DNA from: Tupaia tana
Lineage: Eukaryota; Chordata; Mammalia; Scandentia; Tupaiidae
Direction of reading: 5' to 3'
Length of the DNA stretch: 64,000 bases
Assembly (NCBI GenBank): GCA_026018925.1
Contig: JAKSZU010000007.1
Coordinates: forward strand, 91,776,328 to 91,840,327
Shown: one piece after another, positions 1 through 11,345 of the stretch
How the letters are laid out: each line of letters starts with the position of its first letter
Numbering within the stretch: position 1 is the first letter of the stretch
Notes under the pieces: generated by a model
Told to the model about the DNA's origin: nothing
The model's database searches: none
The model's input: the letters and a program-made list of their open reading frames with translations, nothing else
Made by a program: the position numbers and the translations under genes

Positions 1-121
1 GGAGAAGAGATTGCAGTGTGGCCATCCCCCCTAGGGGTAATTTCTCACTTTCTATCTCTCTGTCTCTCTCTGCCTGTCTGGTAAGTACATGCGCCCTATA
101 GCAAAAATCTCTCTAGAAAAG
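1..121 (+). mobile_element. tRNA-derived SINE, 3' half (cut by window edge)
   Basis: Matches the body and tail seen in full copies: GGATTGCAGTGTGGCCATCC, the pyrimidine stretch of TCTCTGTCTC units, then GCGCCCTATAGCAAAAATC. The tRNA-like head lies outside the window. Confidence 0.85.
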
Positions 122-290
122 AACAGGTGCCTTACCAAGCCGCTTCTAGCCTCAGTTTTTCAGCTGTTTAGTGAGAACCCTAATAGAATAATGCCAACAG
201 CATTTGTGTGTGTTGAGGACCTGCTAAACACCAGGCTCTGGGTGTGGGCTTTGTTATTAACTGCATCCTATAGATTAAAAAACCCAGCCT

Positions 291-577
291 TGGGGCCAGC
301 AGATGGAGTAGCAGTTGCATCACTGGACTTCCACATGGCTGACTGTGGTTCCAGTCCTGGACCTAGTGGCTTGAAACTCATGCCAAATAAGTGTGCATGC
401 ATGCTGGAGATCCCAGGAGGAAAATGGAAGTAAGGGGACTGTGGCCTGGCCATACCCTCTGGGGGTTGATTTCTCACTTTCCCTCCCACTGTCTCTGCCT
501 TTCTCTCCCCCTAGGAAGCACACATGCCCTAGGGCAAAAACCTCTAAAAAAAAACAAAAAAAAAAACCAAAAAAACC
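291..577 (+). mobile_element. tRNA-derived SINE, tSINE-B
   Basis: Head GGGGCCAGCAGATGGAG at 294, degraded B box GGTTCCAGTCC, body and a long A/C-interrupted A tail. Moderately diverged from the other copies. Confidence 0.85.
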
Positions 578-585
578 TCAGGCTT

Positions 586-862
586 GGGAGCCAGCAGGTG
601 GTATGGAGGTTAAAGTGGAGTGGTCCCACATGGTTGACTCAGTTCAAGTCCTGAACCCGGTAGCTTGAAAATCACACTGAGTGTATGTGCATACATGCCC
701 AAAATCCTGAGAGGAGAATAGAGGAGGAGGGATTGCAGTGTGGCCATCCCTACGGGGGCTGGGAGTGATTGCTCTCACTTTCTGCCTCTCTTCTATGTCT
801 CTCTCTGTCTCTCTAGCAAGCTCATGCACCCTATGGCAAAAAAAAAAACTTAAAAAAAAATT
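586..862 (+). mobile_element. tRNA-derived SINE, tSINE-B
   Basis: Second copy, immediately downstream of the A tail of the previous one. TCAGGCTT occurs on both sides (about 579 and 863) and is a likely target-site duplication. B box GTTCAAGTCC. Confidence 0.87.
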
Positions 863-959
863 TCAGGCTTACAGAAAGTAAAGAATTTACCCGTGGCCAG
901 GCCAGGAATGGTAAGGCTGGGATCTAGGCTCAGGTAGTCTGCTCTGAGATGGAGCAAAA

Positions 960-1260
960 AGAGCTGATTCCTTTTCTTCTTTTTTCCTAGTATTTCAGAC
1001 ATACAGAAAAGTTGAAAGCACAGTAAATAAACACCCATATACTCTACTCGATTCAGCAAGTGTGAACATTTTCACCACGTCCCCTTTCTCTCTCCCCCTG
1101 GGCGGGCATACCGGAATGTATAGCATGTCTTTTTCAATAACCCATTTGACGTACGTTGGCAACTTCTATTTCCTGAGAACTGTCCACTGTATATCTGAGG
1201 CTCCCTTTCTTGGACACTATGTCAGATCACTTGGCCAGGCACACAGTAGGACTTGAGTAT
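960..1260. mobile_element. Old L1-like fragment
   Basis: The stretch ACAGAAAAGTTGAAAGCACA ... AAACACCCATATACTCTACT followed by a gapped CACCACGTCCCCTTTCTCTC resembles a common mammalian L1M-type segment that I recall. Diverged; subfamily and orientation not assigned. Confidence 0.5.
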
Positions 1261-1269
1261 TGACAGTGA

Positions 1270-1930
1270 TTGGGAAAAATGACTGGCATTACCCCTTTTA
1301 ATCCTGGCATGTAGCTATGAGTGGTATCTTCATGTTTAAAGGAGAGAAAAAATACTCTCACGTTAAATAACTTGCAGCAAAATGTGAAGTTGGGATTTCT
1401 ACCTGGGTCTGCTTGACAGCAGAGCCTGTCTTAGGGGTTTGCTTTTCTCTCCTCCAGGTTTTTCCCTTTGTAACTGCCAGAACACACCCCAGGGCAACAG
1501 ATGGCAACCTCTTACCCAGCTGTGACAGGGCACTGCTCTTTCTCTCCAGGAACAGAGGGAGATCACAGAGTCTGGTGGACTCAGAAAAACTGGAGGTGGT
1601 CCAAGGCCTATGGTAGCCAAGCAGTTACGAGGACTCAGGTGTCTGGACTTCTAGAATCTACCATCCTATTTTATGTTGCACCCTGTCCCCTCCGCCTTTG
1701 GGTACCCTTCTACCGTCTCTCTCTGACCAATTTCTACTGCTTGTTGAGATCAGGCTTGAGTATTCTGTTGTTTAAACCTCTCTCACTGGCCCGTCCTCTT
1801 TCTGTCCTTGGTGGCCTCTGTGTCTGTGGTACTCCATTGCATGTACTTCTTTTATGTTGTCCAGGCTAGACCACACCGTGTATCAGGTCATGTCTGATTT
1901 GTTTCCAGCCATCCTAGGAAATCCTCAACC
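1270..1930. other. Intronic stretch with no recognised feature
   Basis: Unique-looking sequence of moderate GC. Frames are open for at most about 120 codons, with no domain I recognise. Confidence 0.5.
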
Positions 1931-1934
1931 TTAT

Positions 1935-3015
1935 TTGGACAGTGTACAGTTGGATAGTTGACTGAGCAGCTGAATAGCTGGACAGGTGGTTGAATGATTG
2001 ATAGTTGGACAGATGAGTGGTAAAGTGACTAGAGGATGAGTGCATAGATGGTTGCATGGATTGGATGGTTAGATGAATGATAGACAGTTTGATGGTTGGA
2101 TAATAGACAGAAGATAGATAGCAGGATGGTTTCTTGGAGATTGCATAGATTGGATGGTTGGCTAGATGAATGATAGATGATAGCAGGATGGTTTCATGGA
2201 GATTGTATACTTTGGTTGGTTGGCTAGATGAATGATAGATGATAGCTGGATCGTTTCATGGAGATTGTATACTTTGGTTGGTTGGTTAGATGAATGATAG
2301 ATGATAGCAGGATGGTTTCATGGATATTGTATAGATTAGTTGGTTGGTTGAATCAATGATAGATGATAGATAGCAGAACAGGTTCATGAAGATTGTATAG
2401 GTTGGGTGGATGGATGGATAAATGGATGACAGAGATGATAGATAGCAGGATGGTTTCATGGAGATTTTATAGGTTGGTTGGTTGGTTGGTTGGTTAGTTG
2501 GTTGGATGGATGACAGAAAGATGATAGGTAGCAGGATGGTTTCATGGAGATTTTGTATGTTGGTTGATTGGTTGAATCAATGATAGATGGTAAGAGAGCA
2601 GGATGATTTCATGGAGATTGTATAGGTTGGTTGGTTGGTTGGATGGATGGATGGATGACAGATGATAGATAGCAGGATGGTTTCATGGAGATTGTATAGG
2701 TTGGTTGTTGGTTGGTTGGTTGGAGGTATGACATAGATGATAGATAGCAGGATAGTTTCATGGAGATTGTATAGGTTGGTTGGTTGGATGGATGGATGGA
2801 TGATAGACAGATGATAGATAGCAAGGTTGTTTCATGGAGATTGTGTAGGTTGTTTGGTTGGTTGGTTGGCTGAATGGATGAATGATAGATGATTGATAGA
2901 TAGCAAGATGGTTTCATGGATATTGCACGGATTGTTTCACCGGCTGCTTGAGTGGTTGGTTGGATGTATGAATGGATGATGGCAGGATGGTTGTATGCTT
3001 TGGGTAGTAGGGTTA
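1935..3015. repeat. TGGA/GGTT-rich minisatellite, about 13 units of 61-86 bp
   Basis: Each unit has a fixed core, (A)GCAGGATGGTTTCATGGAGA followed by TTGTATAG, and a variable stretch of GGTTG, GATGGAT and GATAGATGAT words. The core recurs at about 2121, 2183, 2244, 2307, 2373, 2445, 2531, 2598, 2672, 2748, 2821, 2903 and 2982. Spacing grows from 61-66 bp at the left to 67-86 bp at the right because the tetranucleotide part expands. Frames open on the minus strand here only reflect the repeat. Confidence 0.95.
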
Positions 3016-3619
3016 ATAAATAGATGGGTGAATGAGAAAACACCAAAATCTAGAGTATAGTTCTCCCTTTCAGACTCCTTTGGTATCTGGATTGTGACAT
3101 TTCCTTACTCTCCAGTTTCTGGCCCTGGGAGGAGCTGGCAAACAGCACGCTCCACACGTTCGAGAAACCTTCTAAGCCATTGACTGTGAATTTGCCAGTG
3201 TCTGCATTGGGAAGTTCCGGAGAAGTTGGCCTCCAGAGTGAATTTCTGTAAAATAAATCCTATTTTCCCACTGACTTGGCTCACACTTTAGAGATATGTT
3301 CCTGCTGTTAGAGACTGGTGCTCTCAGAGGCTGGCGACAGGTGGGGAAGAACTTGATCTCCCCTGGGCATCCGCTGCCCTGAACTTCCACTCACTCTGCC
3401 TCGAGAGCAGACTGATGCTGGCCGGGAGCACAGGAGCTGGGAGCCAGGGGAGATGCACCAGCAGGGGAACAGATTTGGCATCTGGTCCCAGAAGCCTCTG
3501 CTGCCAGTGGGATGCTATGCTGCTGGGCTTCTGGGACAGCACACACAGCCTTCTCCAGACTCCTCTGTTCTGTTCATCTGTACCTCTTTTCTTCTTTCCT
3601 ATAAGCCCACTCTTTCTCC

Positions 3620-3660
3620 TATCCATCCATCCATCCATTCACCTATCTATCCATTTTTGA
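3620..3660. repeat. Short CCAT simple repeat
   Basis: ATCCATCCATCCATCCATT followed by imperfect CTAT units. This is the complementary word to the 2-3 kb minisatellite. Confidence 0.85.
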
Positions 3661-3769
3661 AAGCCACTAGAATGCTGGGAGACACACAGAGAAATGAAAA
3701 AGAATGGACATTCTGGTGTCAAAGAGTTATATTCCCTTAGAGATGTTAGGCAAGAGCTTTGTCCTCTTC

Positions 3770-4320
3770 CTCCTCCTTCATTTCTTCTTTCCCTCTCCTC
3801 CTCTTCCCACCACCGTTGTCATCATCACGGCAGTCTGATGTTCCACTGAGGAACAGCCTTCTTTGAGTTCCCACTAAGTGCTGGGCACCATCCTGGGTGC
3901 GTCGCTGACATACTGGGACCTGGAGCTAGGTCCTTGGCCACTGAAACACTTCCCAAGGGAAAGAAGACCCTTAAAGTCTCTTAGCAACTCTGCATGCTCA
4001 GAACACGCATTTTGCAGATTCAAAAGCATTTTGACACACAGTGAGTGGGATGAAGGACATTCTCAGAGCAAAAGCCTAGAGGCTGGGCGGGGGTTTGTAG
4101 AAGCCACAGTGACTCTCAGTGTGTGAAAGGGAAATGTGAGATGAAGCTTCAGGGGAGCACGAGCATGCGGACAGAGCCTTGGGCAGCAGGTGACAGTTGA
4201 TGCTGGACGCCACAGGAAGAAGCGAAGAAATCAGAGCATTGACGGGACTGCGAGGTGTGGTGTTATTGGTTGAAGATATTTTGATCAACTGGACTGGGGA
4301 GAAATGCTCACGTATTAAAA
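3770..4320. other. Intronic stretch with no recognised feature
   Basis: Pyrimidine-rich at 3770-3810, otherwise mixed unique sequence. A MIR-like CACTAAGTGCTGGGCACCAT at about 3870 is too short to assign. Confidence 0.4.
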
Positions 4321-4799
4321 CGTTCACTTTGTAAGCTAAATAATGTGATTGAATGTATATAAAACATTTTTTAAATATTTAATAAAAAAAAATCCGGGGA
4401 AAGTTGCAGAAAGGTGGGTGTGGAAGCTGGCAGGGAGGAGGAGCCAGAGCAGGGAGGCCACATAGCCACCATTCGACCAGACTCTGGTGCAGCCCAGCCT
4501 GCCCCTCTAGCTTCTCACAGTGGGAGAGACCAGGACACGCACACCGGCTTGGCCGTGGAGCAGAATAACGGGGACCCTGACGGTGAGCAGGGCAGGGCAG
4601 GGAGCTGCCTGCCTCGTTCCTCCCCCATTTCTTGAAGCCCTCCAGCTCCCTGGGAGCTCCTCTGGGTCCTGTCCCACCCTGCCTACTTTACGTCTCAGTG
4701 CCAGGCAAAGTTATGGGCTCCTTCTTGGGGTCTGGCTTGTCCACAGAGCCTAGGCCACACAAACAGCACCATGTGAACCATCCCAGAATCCAAAATGTC

Positions 4800-4895
4800 A
4801 GGCTGGACATGTGGGGAAACCAAGCACCGGATAGGGACAGCACCTGCCTAAGGTCACACAAAGCCAGCGGCAGGGCTGGCACCCGGGGCCCCTGA
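4800..4895 (-). mobile_element. MIR fragment
   Basis: Antisense core: AAACCAAGCACCGGATAGGG, then GCCTAAGGTCACACAAAGCC and GCAGGGCTGGCACCCGG. This is the usual reverse-complement MIR signature. Confidence 0.65.
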
Positions 4896-5109
4896 CACAC
4901 TTTCCAAGGGAAAGAAGACCCCAAAGGGCAGTAGCTCCCTTTTCTAGCTGCAGAGACATTATTTACCATGTGCCCCAGCTCTTTTGAGAGTGAGCAGGAA
5001 TAAAAATTAAAAAGGGATATTTAAAAAGCTACATAGTCACTTGACCCTCAGTCTTGCATGCTGTTCAATGGGGATAATGCTCGCAACACAAATCCCACGC
5101 GTTTCAGTC

Positions 5110-5245
5110 ATCGCTTTTCTTCCTGTAAGAACAGAAGCTTCACAGAGGCCGGGGACTTTGTCTGCTTTGTTGCACGTGCTCAGAGTGGTGCCTGGGATGT
5201 AGCAGGTGCTCAGTGAACAGCTACTGAATGAATGAGGCGTCCCCC
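5110..5245 (+). mobile_element. L2 3'-end fragment
   Basis: GGCCGGGGACTTTGTCTGCT ... GTGCCTGGGATGTAGCAGGT ... TGAATGAATGAG is the typical terminal segment of LINE2. Confidence 0.8.
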
Positions 5246-5284
5246 TCCTCAGTGTCCTGCGGCACAGGCCCTTCCCCTCCAGAA

Positions 5285-5420
5285 TCCTGCTAGCAGTCCT
5301 GTGCTGTAGGTCTGATGATCCCCACCTTGCAGACGAGAAAGCCAAGCCTCAGAGAGGTTATTGCCCACACAGTCCAGGCAGCGGAGCTGGGAGTGAAGCC
5401 CTGCTCTGTGTGACCCTGCA
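5285..5420 (-). mobile_element. MIR fragment
   Basis: GATGATCCCCACCTTGCAGA, CAGAGAGGTTATTGCCCACA and GAGCTGGGAGTGAAGCCCTG follow the antisense MIR order. Confidence 0.7.
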
Positions 5421-5884
5421 GGTCGTGAACTGCATGGGCTGCCGCAGAGCTGAGACCTCCAGCAGGGACTGGCACCCAGAGTTGGGGGGGCTGCAGAGTT
5501 GGTGTCCCTTATCTTCCTCTTCCCGGGCCCCTCCCCTGGACCTCAGCCCTGCTGTCTGGGAAGTCCCAGGGCTGGACTTTGACTTTCTCTGGTTCCTTCT
5601 CAGAGACTTCTCACCGAGGCACAGCTGACAACATGAAGACTAGTTGTCCTGACTGACTGTCCCCCATCCAGAGAGGCCAAGACCTCCTCCTGGGACACCA
5701 GTGCCCCAAGACCTGGTCTCTGCTGGCTTCCCCAGAGGCCCTGAGCTGCCTTCCAGACAACTTCCCTGGACAGCAGCGCCCAGTGGCCTCAGAGAGGGGC
5801 GTTTCTCCGCTCCCTGGCGGCGTCTGTCCCAAGGTGCGTGGCTCCAGCTGCACGCTGCGGGCCAGGCTGCCGTCTGTCTGGAGC

Positions 5885-6070
5885 GCCGCACGGAGAAACA
5901 AACACAGCTGTGTTTATTCCAGAAATTATACATCCTGATAATCTGCTCACGCAGGGTAATGCCTCCCAGTTAGGATCACAGGGGAGCCGCCCGAGGTGCC
6001 TGAATTTCTGGGCGGGTTTTATTTCTCTGTGACGACTGTGCCGCAGGCAGACCTTGGCTGGCCAGTACAT
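5885..6070. promoter_or_regulatory. Possible conserved non-coding element with 16-bp palindrome
   Basis: A perfect 16-bp palindrome AAACACAGCTGTGTTT (5900-5915) contains the E-box CAGCTG flanked by forkhead-like TGTTTA. The next 150 bases mix AT-rich words with GC, unlike the surrounding GC-rich intron, and match no repeat I know. A regulatory role is inference only. Confidence 0.3.
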
Positions 6071-6369
6071 CTCGGCACCCAGACACCTTCGGGATGCCCA
6101 GTGCTGAGGGTGGCAGGCGCTCTCACCTGGACATGGGATGATGGGAGAAGATGACCGTTTGCCTTAATCTCCGAACTGGGAGGCTTGAACCTGACACTCC
6201 CGACCACAGCTACACTGGGACACAGAGACACCCAGACCTCGGTTAGAGGAGCACGACACGGGACTGGATTTTGAATCCAGTTGTTTCTCTAAAACATTTT
6301 GGGATTAAGACCCCCTGTTCTGTGGCACAGAGACCCCGTGTAGTCTGGCCCGACCCGTCGTCCAGCTCG

Positions 6370-6775
6370 GCCTCACAGTCCACTCTGGCTTCTTGGCCCC
6401 TTGCAGCTCCTAGGCTCTTCCCACCACAGGACCTTTGCACTGGCCAGTCCCTCTAACTGGAATGCTGGTCCTTGTCACCCGGATACCTCACCCATCCTCC
6501 ACTTCCCCTGGGAAGTCTTCCCTGGGCCCCGGAGAGCTGGGCAGGCTGACTCTGCGGCATTTGTCCAAGTCACACTTGTACAATAATTTCGGTATTTCTG
6601 TGGCTGGTTCCTTCTTTCCCACAGACTATAAACACCACAAGGGTCAGGAGGATGGTCGAATGGCTTTGTCACTAGCTTCCCTGGGGCCCCGCCCGGAGCC
6701 TGGCCCGTAGTAGGTGCGCAGTGAACACGTATTGATCAGAAGGATGAAGGAATGGATGAAGGTGCGATTCTTGGA
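6370..6775 (+). mobile_element. L2 fragment (3' part)
   Basis: GACCTTTGCACTGGCCAGTC, TCCCTCTAACTGGAATGCTG and later CCTGGCCCGTAGTAGGTGCG ... GAATGGATG give the LINE2 3' order over about 400 bp. Confidence 0.8.
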
Positions 6776-6789
6776 TAAGTGAAAGGCGG

Positions 6790-8285
6790 ATACGCTTCTG
6801 TTTGTTCTTTTGGGTGACAGTTGGCAGGGTGCTGTGACATCCGTCATCTCCCTTTAATTGAACAGGCTGCAGGGGCTTGGCACAGGGCCAGACCCTGGGG
6901 TGGGGGAGTGGGATCCAAGGTGAACCCGAGGCATCAGGCATCGCGGGCCCGGCTTTCGGGAGCTTGCGCACTGGGCGTCACCCTGGGTGGAAGGCCCCCT
7001 GAGTTGTTCCTCTGGAGCCCATGGATGGATGAGGCTCCTGACACTCAGAGAGGACGCACGGCTGGAAGCAGGACAGACGCTCATTGTCCACTTCTTGCTG
7101 GCCCTCCAATGGACCTCCTCACCCCTTCCCAGCCATGCGACAGTGGACAGGCTACGGGGACCACACGGGTGTCCTGGCCCATGGAACCTGCTTTCTAGAG
7201 GGAAGACCGAGGAGAAACTATTAGTGAGTATGTGACGTGGTGACAGTGCTAACACCGCAGCACAGTTAGGGGGACGAGGGCCGGCTGGGAGGAGCCGGAG
7301 GAGAGGCATTTCTGAGGAGGTGGTCTTCGGGCAGAGGCTTACATCAGTTACAGAGGAGCCTTGTGGATATGTGGGCGAGGATGTTCAGGCCAAGAGGACA
7401 GTCAGGGCAAAGACCCTGTGCCAGGACGGTGCCAGGAGGCCGGCGTGGCTGGGGCCGGAGGGCGAGGGCAGCGTGGGAGCGAGACGTGGCGGGGCTGCCA
7501 TCAGGGCTGTGGCTTCTGTAGGGCACGGTGAGGGGAGAGGAGCCTCCGCAGAGTCCGGGCAGGAGGTGGTGCTGGGAACCTGTCAGTGCACAGCCCCGAA
7601 CTCGTCCCTGGTCTGCCTCACACAGGGTAGGGAGTGTGGAGGGCTGGGCTGTGTGCCTTATGGCTCCTCTCACCCTGGCCCGTTGCCACCCCCACTGCCC
7701 CAGGAGGCCCTGTGGGCTTGTGATGTGGAAGCATCTGTCTCTTTGTTTCTAACATAAATTAATAATTTATTGACAACTCGATTTCCTGACAGCCACGTTG
7801 GCACCTCCGGCACGTGCTGGACGACTCTGGGGGAACCGAGGGCAGAGGGGCTGGGAAGAGCCTGGCCCGGACCCAGCCCACCTCTCTCAGGGCTCACTGG
7901 GTGACTTTGCACAAGTCCCTTCCCGTCTCTGGGGCCCTGCAGCCACACAGCTGGGGTCTAGCTCTGGTGCCAGGGCTTATAGTTGTAACTCTGCGCGAGG
8001 GGCCCCACCCTTTGGAGCCCCGGTTTCCTTCTGTACCTTTCAGGCTGTTCTGGCACATAGTCAGCACTCAACAACGGGCATCTCCAGGGTGAAGGGGGCA
8101 GAGGCCCAGATGGGACACCCGGGGCACCTTTGCACCACGTGCCTGGCTTTGTCCGGAACACCTGGGGGTTTGCCTCTTCCTGGGCTGTGCTAGTCGAGGG
8201 CTTCCCCACTTCGGTCTCAGGACTGGCAGGGCCTCCGCGGCAGCTGCCCTGGGAGACAGCGCCCTCTAGAGGAAAGGACGCAGCT
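6790..8285. other. GC-rich intronic stretch, nothing specific recognised
   Basis: Several long open frames exist on both strands, as expected at this GC content. None resembles a known domain. Bases 7300-7560 read like an old dispersed repeat (GAGGAGGTGGTCTTCGGGCA ... CAAGAGGACAGTCAGGGCAA) that I cannot name. Confidence 0.4.
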
Positions 8286-8289
8286 CCAG

Positions 8290-8445
8290 GGCTGTGCAGA
8301 GGTCCAGGCTGTGTGGCCTCAGCTGGGATCACAACCTCCCTGAGCCCCAGCCCGAGCCATTCCCCTGTGCAGTGGGGATTGTGGGAGGGCCTGTCTCCCA
8401 GGGTTGCTGTGAGCATGAAATCAGAATCCACTTGGAAAGGCTCCG
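8290..8445 (+). mobile_element. MIR fragment
   Basis: GGCTGTGTGGCCTCAGCTGG, AACCTCCCTGAGCCCCAG and GGGTTGCTGTGAGCATGAAA follow the sense MIR core. Confidence 0.65.
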
Positions 8446-8738
8446 AGGGTGGGGCTCGGCAAATTCTGGCTGCTTCTGCCCAGATGTGTGGGCCAGTTGC
8501 CTCCCAGGAGTGGGAGCCAAGAGCCACGGGGGCCTGGGAAAGGTGAGGGGCCTGGGAGGGCGATGGGCAGATGCGTGGAGGCGGGGTGCTGACAGGCTCG
8601 TGGGGGCCAGAGGGCTGCTCTAGCAGGTCTCTTTAATTTTTGAGAAAGTCTTTTCCCCATCTTCATATAATTAAGAGTATTTTTAAAATGCCTTGTTGAA
8701 ATAAAAATAGTCCATTTCCATATGACCTCATTTCATTC

Positions 8739-8772
8739 CATGTGCGCGCGCACTCACACACACACACATGAC
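8739..8772. repeat. (CG)n/(CA)n dinucleotide run
   Basis: Short GCGCGCGCAC followed by CACACACACACACA, a potential Z-DNA-forming alternation. Confidence 0.85.
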
Positions 8773-9308
8773 GAGATCTTAGAGCTGCTTTGTGCCTCGT
8801 TGGAAGGCTCTTATTTTTGCCTAGCAGGTCGAAACTTAGGGACCCCCCCCCCCCCGTTATTTTTTTCTGATTAGCAGTTGGAGACACATCGGGGACCTTC
8901 CCCCGAAGCTGTCACTTACGAAGCTCTGCAGCTCGCGAGGCAGCTGAGACGCACCACCTCAGTTGCTGTTCCTGAGGTCCTGGGGAGGGGGTGTCACCGT
9001 GACCCACCACGTGGGGCAGGGCCACGCCATCTGCTTCCCTTCACCAGCAGCTCTGGCCCGGGGCACGGCACGTCACACGTCACACATGAACACTGCCAGT
9101 GTCTGTTGACGGAGGAAGGAGGCCCATAACACAGACCAGGACACTGAGGCACGGAGAAATGAACAGATTTGCCCATGTGGGTTTTTTTCTGAGCTTCAGA
9201 CCCAGGACTGTCCAAATTCAATGTACTTGCCTCCTCGGCTGCTCCCAGTCAGACCCTTTACCTTCAGACCGGGAGACCAAGATCTGAAGAGAAAAAAGGA
9301 TTGTACAA

Positions 9309-9340
9309 CATCACGTGGTGATGAGTCATGATGGGAATGA
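9309..9340. promoter_or_regulatory. E-box next to AP-1-like site
   Basis: ATCACGTGGTGATGAGTCAT holds CACGTG and, seven bases later, TGAGTCAT. The surrounding 9330-9400 is AT-rich. Binding is not shown by the sequence alone. Confidence 0.3.
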
Positions 9341-9469
9341 CAAAAAAAATCATATTATAAAATTGCAGTATTAATGTTCCAGGGAATTGGCGTTAAAGTG
9401 GGGGCTTTACAGAGAAGGTTCACATAATCAAGTCAGCCTAGGCTGGAGCCTCGCGCCGTGTTCACTGTG

Positions 9470-9645
9470 TCACTGTGCTGAATCTACTATGGTAAGGCAG
9501 GACTGTTATTATCTCTGTTTGGAGAGAAGAAAATGGGATCTCTAAAAGCTTTGGTAAATTGCCCAGGGCTACACAGCCAGTGAGTGGCAGAACTGGGATT
9601 TGAACTTATTACCTTCTGACTCCAAGGCCCATGACTACCAAGTCA
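9470..9645 (-). mobile_element. MIR fragment
   Basis: GACTGTTATTATCTCTGTTT, AATTGCCCAGGGCTACACAG, AGTGAGTGGCAGAACTGGGA and TTTGAAC give a nearly complete antisense MIR core. Confidence 0.85.
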
Positions 9646-10124
9646 GGCTGGTGTGATTTGGTGGGGACAGAGCCAGGAGTTGAACCCAGGAGTCTGGATT
9701 CTTGGCCAGCACAGCCAAGGAGCCACTCCCAGCCGGAGTGGGGAGGACAGAGGTCTGCCCAGATTGAGGCAGGGGCTCGTGTCTCTCTCAGGCCTCTCAC
9801 TGACGGGTTCTGGAGTAGCAGCCGCCTGGCTGCTCCTTTGGCAGATAAATCCCCTCCCCTCCTGTACAGCCCAGTAGTTGATGGTGTCCTTTCACCTCCG
9901 GTCTCTCCTGAGCCTTGGCACATCCTTCTGAGACGAGCAGAGCAGGGTTCCTGGGTTTCGGATGGAGAACGGAAGCCCAGGTGTGTTCGCCTGAGCAAGT
10001 GCCGCAGGACCTCACCGTTCCATCGCTGTGGGTCTTCTTCTGGGTCATGAAGAGTCTTGGGAAGTGGCTAAAAGCCCTGATCTCCCTCCCCCCCGAACAT
10101 TGGAGGTGCACACTTTTCCTGTTC

Positions 10125-10366
10125 TTGCTTGTTTGTTTTTCTTATATAGAGCATGTGCACTCACCAGAGAGAGAGGGAAAGTGAGCAATCACCCCTCCCC
10201 CCAAGGGGAGGGCCAGGCTGCAATCCCTTCTCCATTCTCCTGGGAGTTCCGGACGTGCACGCACACACACCTGGTGAGTCTTCCAAGCCACCAGGTCCAG
10301 GACTCAAGCCACACACTGGACCATATAGGACCCAGCTGCATTAACCATCATGCCACCTAACTGGCC
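10125..10366 (-). mobile_element. tRNA-derived SINE, tSINE-B
   Basis: Starts with a T-rich tail, then the pyrimidine-strand complement AGAGAGAGGGAAAGTGAG. Ends in the complement of the tRNA head (ATTAACCATCATGCCACCTA). CTGCAATCCCTTCTCCATTC is the body core. Confidence 0.87.
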
Positions 10367-10424
10367 CATCACACACCCATGCCTCTGAGGCTCACGGATG
10401 ACAGGCTTCGGTTGCCCTGTCTTG

Positions 10425-10595
10425 CTGATGATAATGGTGACATTTTAGTGCACACCTGCTTTGTGCTGGGCGGGGTGTGTTGCCTTCCATAGCACGCCTG
10501 CAAGGTAGGGAGGCCGAGGCTCAGAGAGGGTAACACTCACTAAGGCTGCACAGCAGGGATTTGAACCAGCTCTGTGCTACTCTAGAGGCTGTGAT
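10425..10595 (-). mobile_element. MIR fragment
   Basis: TTTAGTGCACACCTGCTTTG, CGAGGCTCAGAGAGGGTAAC and GCACAGCAGGGATTTGAACC. Antisense MIR with most of its core. Confidence 0.8.
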
Positions 10596-10798
10596 CTCCT
10601 GCCCTCTGGCCTTGGGGGCTCAGTGTCAGAACATCCCTCGGAGGCTTTTGTCAAGAACCAGGGCTCTGATCGAGTGCAGAGTCCAGAGTCAGCCTCTGCC
10701 CTTGGGAAGGAGTACTGGTCCACCCCAGGCCTGAGAGACTGAGGATAGGGACTTCCCAGTGGGGAGCCTCTTCTCCCACTTTCATGTTTTTCTATGGC

Positions 10799-10870
10799 CT
10801 TGATGGGGCCTGCAGGCCGCAGTCTGGTTCCCATGGGCCGCATGAAGAGGCTTCTTCCCAGCTTCGGGGT
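10799..10870 (+). repeat. Local duplication, copy 1
   Basis: TGATGGGGCCTGCAGGCCGC followed by AGTCTGGTTCCCATGGGCCG and TTCCCAGCTTC. The same block recurs at 11763-11830 with a few differences. See the second copy. Confidence 0.85.
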
Positions 10871-10919
10871 GGGGCAGCCTCTGTCGCGTCCCACAAACAT
10901 GACTTGAGGGTCTTGGGGA

Positions 10920-11060
10920 GAGCCGCTCTTATGGCTCATGTGCCTAGAAAATCTGCAATTTGGGTTGAAATAATTTGCCTTAAATTGTGGGCCCTTGTTT
11001 TCCCCAAAATCATCCCTATTGTCCCACAACAACCTGAGGATTTGTGTAGGGAGCTCTTGG
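10920..11060. other. AT-rich unique pocket
   Basis: TCTGCAATTTGGGTTGAAAT ... TTGTTTTCCCCAAAATCATC lies between the two copies of the local duplication. It matches no repeat I recognise and could be a conserved element, but this is only a compositional impression. Confidence 0.2.
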
Positions 11061-11137
11061 GAAATGAGCCTGCCTCCCCATAGCAGGACTGGGGGGAAGT
11101 TGATAAGTTCAGTGGACTTAGGGCAGAGCCTCAGAAG

Positions 11138-11345
11138 TCTTGCGTGGAGAATAAGGGCATTGTCTCTGATGGGGGACGTGGGTTCAAATCCTAGCTCAGC
11201 CACTTACATGCTCTGTGACCTGAGACAGCAGCCTTCCCTCTCTGAGTCTCAGTTCCCCATCAGTGAAATGAGGATGACAGTGTAGCACAGAGGGGCAGGT
11301 GACACTGTGCGTGGCACAGAGGAAGTGCTCAGCAAAGATAATAGC
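11138..11345 (+). mobile_element. MIR, near full length
   Basis: GTGGGTTCAAATCCTAGCTC, TCTGTGACCTGAGACAGCAG, GTGAAATGAGGATGACAGTG and GAAGTGCTCAGCAAAGATAA trace the whole MIR from B box to tail. Confidence 0.9.

Noticed and set aside
2609-3046. 145-codon minus-strand frame with repeated peptide units
   Set aside because: Translation of the tetranucleotide minisatellite.
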